From the NCBI GenBank assembly GCA_029974855.1, contig JARKQO010000228.1, positions 1-10,123 on the forward strand: DNA of 10,123 nucleotides, in the 5' to 3' direction. Shown piece by piece: positions 5,809 through 10,123 of this stretch (position 1 is the stretch's first letter; every line of letters begins with the position of its first letter). A program made the position numbers and the translations under genes. Under the pieces are notes generated by a model. It made no database searches, was not told where the DNA came from, and saw only the letters and a program-made list of their open reading frames with translations. The DNA is from Eubacteriales bacterium (lineage in GTDB: Bacteria; Bacillota_A; Clostridia; Christensenellales; Aristaeellaceae).

Positions 5809-6033
5809 ATGAAAACATTACGGCAGGCGGCGATCGGCGAGACGGTGAAGGTGGCCCGGCTCAACGGCGAGGGCGCGGTGAAGCGGCGCATCATGGACAT
5901 GGGCATCACCCGGGGGGTGGAGGTATTCGTGCGCAAGGTGGCCCCCTTGGGAGATCCCATCGAGGTCACCGTGCGGGGGTATGAGCTGTCCTTGCGCAAG
6001 GCGGACGCCCAGATGGTGGAGGTAGAGGAGTAA
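5809..6033 (+). CDS. feoA: FeoA-domain protein (second of two)
   Basis: A 74-residue FeoA protein of standard length. The canonical pattern is present: an N-terminal TLRQAAIGETVKVARLNGEGAVKRR strand region, then RIMDMGITRGVEVFVRKVAPLGDPIEVTVRGYELSLRKADAQMVEV, matching the usual L-x-x-M-G-x-x-x-G-x-x-V, GDP and LRKxDAxxV features. The ATG at 5809 has AAGGAGG seven bases upstream. It is a cytoplasmic accessory factor for FeoB, likely modulating the GTPase or pore. It is closer to the textbook FeoA than the first copy, which lacks the PLGDP turn. A weak hairpin plus T-run begins at its stop codon, before feoB. Confidence 0.95.
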   Translation: MKTLRQAAIGETVKVARLNGEGAVKRRIMDMGITRGVEVFVRKVAPLGDPIEVTVRGYELSLRKADAQMVEVEE

Positions 6034-6057
6034 GCGGGCCTGACGGCTCTCTTTTTT
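6031..6057 (+). terminator. Possible attenuator hairpin between second feoA and feoB
   Basis: Starting at the TAA of the second feoA, GGGCC (6036-6040) pairs with GGCTC (6045-6049, one G-U) around a TGAC loop. An outer AAG/CTT extension follows across a C-T mismatch, and a T-run extends to 6057. The stem is short, so partial termination that yields more FeoA than FeoB message is plausible but unproven. Confidence 0.4.
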
Positions 6058-6066
6058 GGCGGAACG

Positions 6067-6080
6067 TTAGCCTTTGCTAA
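6067..6080. promoter_or_regulatory. Putative DtxR-type iron box 3 (upstream of feoB)
   Basis: TTAGCCTTTGCTAA shares the TTAGC-N4-GCTAA structure and the flanking G and T of the two promoter boxes. It sits in the 69-bp gap between the second feoA and feoB, ten bases after the T-run of the possible attenuator. No good internal promoter is evident nearby. Confidence 0.65.
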
Positions 6081-6102
6081 TTGAGAAAGTGAGGTATGTA
6101 CC

Positions 6103-8499
6103 ATGCAATTGCGAATTGCCCTGGCCGGAAACCCCAACAGCGGCAAAACGACCCTCTTTAACGCCCTCACCGGCTCCAACCAGTTTGTGGGCAACTGGCC
6201 GGGGGTTACGGTGGAAAAGAAGGAGGGCAAGCTGAAAAAGCACGATGAGGTCACCATCGTGGACCTGCCGGGCGTGTACTCCCTCTCCCCCTACACCCTG
6301 GAGGAGGTCATCGCCAGAAATTACCTGATCCAGGAGCGGCCGGACGCGATCCTCAACATCGTGGACGGCACCAACCTGGAGCGAAACCTCTACCTCACCA
6401 CCCAGCTCACGGAGTTGGGCATCCCTGTGGTGGTGGCCATCAACATGATGGACGTGGTGGCCAAAAACGGCGATTTGATCCATATGGACCAGCTGTCCCG
6501 GGAGCTGGGCTGCAAGATCGTGGAGATTTCGGCCCTGAAGGGCAAGGGTATTCTGGAGGCCGCCGAGGCCGCCATCCAGGCCGCCCAAAACGGCAAGACC
6601 GTGCCCATGCACACCTTCTCCGGGGCGGTGGAGCACGCCATTGCCCACATCGAGGAGGCCGCCGTCCACCATATGCCTCCCGAGCAGCAGCGCTGGTACG
6701 CCATCAAAATTTTCGAGCGGGACGAGAAGGCCCTGGCCCAGATGAACATTCCCGCCGATGTGATGGCCCACATCCAGGAGGACATCCGGGCCGCCGAGAA
6801 GGAGCTGGACGACGACGCGGAAAGCATCATCACCAACGAGCGCTACGTGTACATCGCCTCCATGCTGAAAAACTGCTACCGCAAAAAGAACGCGGGCAAG
6901 CTCACCATCTCCGACAAGATCGACCGGGTGGTCACCAACCGCTTCGCGGCCTTGCCCATCTTCGCGGTGGTCATGTTCTTGGTCTATTACGTCGCGGTGA
7001 CCACGGTGGGCGCCTGGGTGACGGATTGGACCAACGACGGCCTTTTTGGCGACGGCTGGCACCTCTTTGGCTCGGGTTCCCAGGAGTACGAGGAAACCGT
7101 GACCCAATACGCTTCTGAATCTATTTGGACGGAGGAGCTGGCCTCCACCCTGGAAAACGCCTCCCGGGCGGGGATCGTGGGCGCGGAGGATGTGCTGGGT
7201 GCCATCCAGGAGGAGGATTTCGGCGGCTTTGAGGAAGCCTACGGCACCTTCGGCCCTTCCCTGGCCCAGGCGGGTTTTGATATCTCTCCCATGGTGGACC
7301 CCCCCCTGGAGGAAGCCCCGGACACCGCCGACTACGGCCTGTGGGTGCCCGGCATCCCCGTGCTGGTGGAGCGGGGGCTTGCCGCCGCGGGCACCCCGGA
7401 CTGGCTCAACGGCCTGATTTTGGACGGCATTGTGGGCGGCGTAGGCGCGGTGCTGGGCTTTGTGCCCCAGATGCTGGTGCTGTTCCTGTTCCTGGCCTTT
7501 TTGGAGTCCTGCGGCTATATGGCGCGCATTGCCTTTGTGATGGACCGGATCTTCCGCAGGTTCGGCCTGTCCGGCAAGTCCTTCATCCCCATGCTGATTG
7601 GCACCGGCTGCAGCGTGCCCGGCATCATGGCCTCCCGTACCATCGAAAACGAGCGGGACCGCCGCATGACCATCATCACCACCAGCTTCATTCCCTGCGG
7701 GGCAAAGCTGCCCATCATCGCGCTCATCGCCTCGGCCCTCTTTGGGGGAGCCTGGTGGGTGGCCCCCAGCGCCTACTTCCTGGGCGTGGCCGCCATCGTG
7801 ATCTCCGGCATCCTTCTCAAAAAAACCAAGCTCTTTGCCGGGGACCCGGCCCCCTTCGTGATGGAGCTTCCCGCCTACCACTGGCCCACCCTCTCCAATC
7901 TGCTGCGCAGCATGTGGGAGCGGAGCTACTCCTTCATCCGCAAGGCCGGAACCATTATCCTTCTATCCTCCCTCCTGGTGTGGGCCAGCTCCTGCCTGGG
8001 CATTGTGGAAGGCCGCTTGGCCTTTGACCCGGAGATGGAGCTGGAGGCCAGCCTGCTGGGCACCTTGGGCGCGGCCATCAGCTGGATTTTCCGCCCCCTG
8101 GGCTTTGGCAACATCAAGGCTACCATCGCCACCGTGATGGGCCTGGTGGCCAAGGAAGAGGTGGTGGCCGTGTTCGGGGTGCTGGACTTTGAGGGCATGA
8201 GCCAACTGGCCGCCTACTCCTTCCTGATCTTCAACCTGCTGTGCGCCCCCTGCTTCGCCGCCATCGGCGCCATCAAGCGGGAGATGAACAGCGCCAAATG
8301 GACCTGGTTTGCCATCGGTTACCAATGCACCTTTGCCTATACCGTCGCTTTGATCGTGTACCAGATGGGCATGCTTCTGGGGGGCAACGGCAACATCCTG
8401 GGCGTGACCATCGCGCTGGCTCTGGCGGCCCTGCTGCTGTTCTTGCTGCTGCGGCCCTACCGGGAGAGCGGCAAGCTGTCCGCCTCCGCCGGAGCCTGA
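6103..8499 (+). CDS. feoB: Ferrous iron transporter FeoB
   Basis: A 798-residue inner-membrane Fe2+ transporter. The N-terminal G domain shows all five motifs: G1 GNPNSGKT (9-16), G2 Thr36 in GNWPGVTVE, G3 DLPG (54-57), G4 NMMD (114-117) and G5 SALKG (143-147). A helical spacer domain follows (about 165-270). The membrane part begins near 284 and holds the conserved GGVGAVLGFVPQ (445-456), LESCGYMARIAFVMDR (467-482), GTGCSVPGIMASR (500-512) and IPCGAKLP (530-537) segments, with pore-type Cys503 and Cys532, and later helices to about 783. Between the first helix (about 284-303) and the next (about 436) is an acidic, apparently extracellular stretch of about 125 residues, longer than in E. coli FeoB (773 aa). 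The ATG at 6103 has GAGG eight bases upstream. It is the third gene of the operon and is preceded by iron box 3. Confidence 0.98.
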   Translation: MQLRIALAGNPNSGKTTLFNALTGSNQFVGNWPGVTVEKKEGKLKKHDEVTIVDLPGVYSLSPYTLEEVIARNYLIQERPDAILNIVDGTNLERNLYLTTQLTELGIPVVVAINMMDVVAKNGDLIHMDQLSRELGCKIVEISALKGKGILEAAEAAIQAAQNGKTVPMHTFSGAVEHAIAHIEEAAVHHMPPEQQRWYAIKIFERDEKALAQMNIPADVMAHIQEDIRAAEKELDDDAESIITNERYVYIASMLKNCYRKKNAGKLTISDKIDRVVTNRFAALPIFAVVMFLVYYVAVTTVGAWVTDWTNDGLFGDGWHLFGSGSQEYEETVTQYASESIWTEELASTLENASRAGIVGAEDVLGAIQEEDFGGFEEAYGTFGPSLAQAGFDISPMVDPPLEEAPDTADYGLWVPGIPVLVERGLAAAGTPDWLNGLILDGIVGGVGAVLGFVPQMLVLFLFLAFLESCGYMARIAFVMDRIFRRFGLSGKSFIPMLIGTGCSVPGIMASRTIENERDRRMTIITTSFIPCGAKLPIIALIASALFGGAWWVAPSAYFLGVAAIVISGILLKKTKLFAGDPAPFVMELPAYHWPTLSNLLRSMWERSYSFIRKAGTIILLSSLLVWASSCLGIVEGRLAFDPEMELEASLLGTLGAAISWIFRPLGFGNIKATIATVMGLVAKEEVVAVFGVLDFEGMSQLAAYSFLIFNLLCAPCFAAIGAIKREMNSAKWTWFAIGYQCTFAYTVALIVYQMGMLLGGNGNILGVTIALALAALLLFLLLRPYRESGKLSASAGA

Positions 8500-8575
8500 T
8501 CCCGGGCCCTCTCTCCCCCTCCGCCCCGGAACTCCTTCAATCCCTTTTCAGCCCTTTGCATAAGGAGGAATGGCA

Positions 8576-8749
8576 ATGTTTACCTGGCTTTCTGAGAACC
8601 TGGCTACGATTCTGATCTGCGCGGCTTTGGCGGCCACCGTGGGCCTGATTCTCCGCTCCATGATCCGCCGCCGGAAGGAGAACAAGTCCTCCTGCGGGAG
8701 CAGCTGCTGCGGCTGCCCCATGGGGGACAGCTGCCATCCGGAGAAATAA
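8576..8749 (+). CDS. FeoB-associated Cys-rich membrane peptide
   Basis: A 57-residue protein. One membrane helix (about 8-26, LATILICAALAATVGLILRS) is followed by a basic stop-transfer run (MIRRRKENK) and a Cys-rich tail with five clustered cysteines in SSCGSSCCGCPMGDSCHPEK. This is the layout of the FeoB-associated Cys-rich family found after feoB in Firmicutes. By the positive-inside rule the basic run and the tail are cytoplasmic. The Cys cluster may bind iron or pass it from the FeoB pore, but the role is not settled; FeoC-like function is another suggestion. AAGGAGG lies seven bases before the chosen ATG; the in-frame ATG at 8570 is too close to that site. It is last in the feo operon, 76 bp after feoB and 26 bp before the terminator. 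Confidence 0.92.
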   Translation: MFTWLSENLATILICAALAATVGLILRSMIRRRKENKSSCGSSCCGCPMGDSCHPEK

Positions 8750-8775
8750 CCACACAAACCACTACAGCCTGAACA

Positions 8776-8820
8776 GGAGACGGGAGGACGGCCCATGCCG
8801 CCTCCCGTCTCCCTTATTTC
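8776..8820 (+). terminator. Terminator of the feo operon
   Basis: A perfect 12-bp stem (GGAGACGGGAGG at 8776-8787 with CCTCCCGTCTCC at 8801-8812) contains a further CGGC/GCCG inner stem and is followed by CTTATTT. The U-tract is interrupted but the stem is strong. The hairpin could also stop minus-strand transcripts from the small membrane protein gene, so it may be bidirectional. Confidence 0.78.
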
Positions 8821-8885
8821 AGCTTTGGGCCCGGAACCCCGCTTTCTAAGCCACTCCCTGGCCCACTCCCTGGGCAACCCAATCC

Positions 8886-9092
8886 TCAGGAAGGCCGCTT
8901 TTGCCGGGATACGCAAACCGCCCCCAGCACCACGCCTACCCCCGCGCCCAGGCAAAGCCACAGCACCAAATCGCCAAGCAGCGCCCCCAGGGCGACCCCC
9001 ACCGCCGCGCACAGCCCGATGGCCGAGCCCATATTGCAAAAATCCGAGAGCTTGTGCTTCTTCATGGTTTTTCCCCCTTGTTCCTTTTCCAT
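8886..9092 (-). CDS. Small glycine-rich two-helix membrane protein
   Basis: A 68-residue protein with a charged head (MEKEQGGKTMKKHKLSD) and two hydrophobic Gly/Ala-rich segments, roughly 22-39 and 42-60, with small residues spaced like a glycine zipper (GSAIGLCAAVGVALGALLG). The function is not known to me. Similar small proteins are common in Clostridia, often beside regulators or exporters. The ATG at 9092 has GGAGG eight bases upstream; an alternative in-frame ATG at 9065 has GGGGG at similar distance and would give a 59-residue form. It begins 13 bp after the stop of the MarR gene and shares its transcript, so it is probably a target of that MarR. It ends facing the feo terminator. Confidence 0.75.
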   Translation of the reverse strand: MEKEQGGKTMKKHKLSDFCNMGSAIGLCAAVGVALGALLGDLVLWLCLGAGVGVVLGAVCVSRQKRPS

Positions 9093-9105
9093 TGCCCTTC
9101 CCTCC

Positions 9106-9615
9106 TTACGCTTCCCCATCCAGCCATTCCCGTTCCATGTTGTCCACGTTCCCCTCCAGCTTCTCCAGGGCCTTGGACAGGGCCGAAAGCTCCTGCCCGG
9201 AAAACCCCTGGAACAGCTCCTCCAGAAAGCGCCGTTCCATGTGATCCCGCTGCCGCAAATGGGCCAGGCATTCCCGGGTGAGACTGATGCAAAGGGCCCG
9301 CCCATCCTTCTGGTCCCTTTCCATGGAAAGAAAGCCTTGCTTCTCCAGCAAAGAAGCGATTTTCTTCACATTCTGCCGGGAGCTTCCAATGCGGGCGGCC
9401 ACCTGGGACAATGTGGGCCCGGGGCCTCCGCAGTCCAGGACCCCCGCCAGAAAGATCCATTGCTTCACCGTGAGCCGGGGATCCCGCTGATCTCCAAGAC
9501 GCTGGATTTTGTTGGACAGCAGAAAGATCATACCAAAGACATATGCCTTGTTTCCCTGGGCATCCGTGGGCGTTCCCTCCTCTAGGGCATAATTAGGTAA
9601 CAGGTTGCTTATCAT
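9106..9615 (-). CDS. MarR-family transcriptional regulator (second; start unsettled)
   Basis: A MarR-type winged-helix repressor. In the frame used here (169 residues from the ATG at 9615) the core spans about 23-165: an N-terminal dimer helix (NKAYVFGMIFLLSNKIQRLGD), HTH around 67-92 (TLSQVAARIGSSRQNVKKIASLL), wing SMERDQKDGRALCISLT, and C-terminal dimer helices. The stop is certain, the start is not. A strong promoter overlaps both the TTG at 9642 and the ATG at 9615 (inside the -10), so neither would lie in that transcript. The next in-frame ATG, at 9531, would remove part of the conserved first helix and has no good ribosome-binding site. A CTG at 9603 is another option. The gene is followed at 13 bp by the small membrane protein. 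Autoregulation through the palindrome over its promoter is very likely; the ligand is unknown. Confidence 0.88.
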   Translation of the reverse strand: MISNLLPNYALEEGTPTDAQGNKAYVFGMIFLLSNKIQRLGDQRDPRLTVKQWIFLAGVLDCGGPGPTLSQVAARIGSSRQNVKKIASLLEKQGFLSMERDQKDGRALCISLTRECLAHLRQRDHMERRFLEELFQGFSGQELSALSKALEKLEGNVDNMEREWLDGEA

Positions 9616-9633
9616 AATAAGCAACCTGTTACC
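9596..9633. promoter_or_regulatory. Perfect 38-bp inverted repeat, probable MarR operator
   Basis: Two 17-bp arms (GGTAACAGGTTGCTTAT and its exact complement) flank CATA. The element covers most of the spacer, the -10 and the start region of the promoter of the second marR gene. The length and perfection are more than one MarR dimer normally needs. It shares the half-site AGGTTGCT with the palindrome upstream of the first marR gene. There is no T-run and it is AT-rich at the centre, so an operator is more likely than a terminator. Confidence 0.8.
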
Positions 9634-9642
9634 TTTTGTCAA
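9614..9642 (-). promoter_or_regulatory. Promoter of the second marR operon
   Basis: On the minus strand TTGACA (9637-9642), a 17-bp spacer and TATTAT (9614-9619) form a near-consensus sigma-A promoter, with a start predicted around 9605-9608. It lies just after the stop of the upstream gene at 9685 and is covered by the inverted repeat. Confidence 0.78.
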
Positions 9643-9684
9643 GGGTTCATTTTAATCAGGGAAAAGCCGGGAGCTTCGTGCGCC

Positions 9685-10123
9685 CTAATCCAGGGCCAAG
9701 GCCAGATACCCCGCCCCTTCCGGCCCGGGCTCCGGCTCTGGGATGAACCAACGGACCATGCCAAAGGGCGTAGGCTGGAGCCCCGGCTGGGTCCCCGCCG
9801 CCAGCCGCACCCGGTAGCGGGCCGCACCCACCTGGCGGTGCAGCAAGGCCAAAGCTGCGGGAACCTCCAGGCCCACCAAAGCCAGCTCCCGCACCAGCAC
9901 ACCCCCCTTCATGGGGGACCAGGCAGCCACGCCCTGGCCGCCTTCCAGGGTCAGCAGGGCGGCCCCGTCCTTCCCCAAAGCGCCCAAGGCATAGTCCACA
10001 GCCCGCTCATCCCAGCGGGCGTAAAGGTGGTTTTGCCCGAATGCTTCGTCCCGAATGCGCACGTACTGGGCGCTGGAACAGGGCAACACCTGGCCTCCAA
10101 CGGGACAGGGGGGCAGCGCCCCC
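9685..10123 (-). CDS. C-terminal part of a possible GNAT-like acyltransferase (partial)
   Basis: About 145 codons are visible up to the TAG at 9685. The frame stays open to the right edge without a stop, so the N-terminus lies outside; the GTG at 10089 is not a convincing start. The visible part has SAQYVRIRDEAFGQNHLYARWDERA, a region GAALLTLEGGQGVAAWSP that looks like adjacent beta strands, a short helix, and a final PFGMVRWFIPEPEP..GYLALALD segment. The FGMVRW / GYLALALD ending reminds me of the C-terminal half of two-domain GNAT-family proteins from Clostridia, but the acetyl-CoA P-loop motif that would prove this is not visible. The gene ends about 45 bp before the promoter of the second marR operon, with no clear terminator in between. 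Confidence 0.5.
   Translation of the reverse strand, partial: GALPPCPVGGQVLPCSSAQYVRIRDEAFGQNHLYARWDERAVDYALGALGKDGAALLTLEGGQGVAAWSPMKGGVLVRELALVGLEVPAALALLHRQVGAARYRVRLAAGTQPGLQPTPFGMVRWFIPEPEPGPEGAGYLALALD

Noticed and set aside
6067..7881. Minus-strand open frame of about 600 codons opposite feoB
   Set aside because: Composition is His/Gly/Val-rich and repetitive, as expected from the antisense of a GC-rich gene. FeoB motifs on the plus strand are unmistakable.
8851..8874. Two tandem copies of a 12-bp unit (CCACTCCCTGG plus one base)
   Set aside because: Only two copies of a GC-rich word in a gap of about 70 bp after the feo terminator. There is no spacer regularity and no link to CRISPR or mobile DNA.
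8819..8885. Possible extra small gene between the feo terminator and the small membrane protein
   Set aside because: No start with a ribosome-binding site and a sensible reading frame was found.

Overview
The window is GC-rich, densely packed bacterial DNA with Shine-Dalgarno-led genes, sigma-A-type promoters and short intergenic gaps. The gene families (FeoA/FeoA/FeoB plus a FeoB-associated Cys-rich peptide, paired DUF1858 and DUF438-hemerythrin-PAS proteins, MarR next to an MDR-type ABC exporter) suggest an anaerobic Firmicute of class Clostridia, probably a gut Oscillospiraceae-like organism. This is inferred from protein style; no rRNA is present.

Layout. (1) 1-1912, minus strand: a MarR regulator followed by an ABC exporter half-transporter that runs off the left edge, with a promoter and operator-like palindrome upstream. 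(2) 1953-3959, minus strand: a DtxR-family metalloregulator with DtxR/IdeR-type iron ligands, a terminator, then a translationally coupled DUF1858 + DUF438/HHE/PAS pair ending in a second hairpin. (3) 4144-5324, minus strand: a secreted protein of unknown function, divergent from the feo operon. (4) 5420-8820, plus strand: the ferrous-iron uptake operon feoA-feoA-feoB-FeoB-associated peptide, with a near-consensus promoter, two 14-bp palindromic boxes at and after the predicted transcription start, a third box between the second feoA and feoB, and a terminator. (5) 8886-9642, minus strand: a second MarR regulator and a small two-helix membrane protein, whose promoter is buried in a perfect 17+4+17 bp inverted repeat. 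(6) 9685-10123, minus strand: the C-terminal part of a possible GNAT-like protein entering from the right edge.

How it fits together. The centre reads as an iron module: the DtxR-type repressor probably senses Fe2+ and binds TTAGC-N4-GCTAA boxes to shut off feo when iron is plentiful. The DUF1858/DUF438-HHE-PAS pair just downstream of the repressor looks like a redox, oxygen or metal sensor. The two MarR cassettes that flank the module are probably autoregulated, and their operator-like sites share the half-site AGGTTGCT. The marR/ABC promoter also carries the same half-site words as the feo boxes, but in the opposite order. No CRISPR array, tRNA, rRNA, insertion sequence or integrase was seen.
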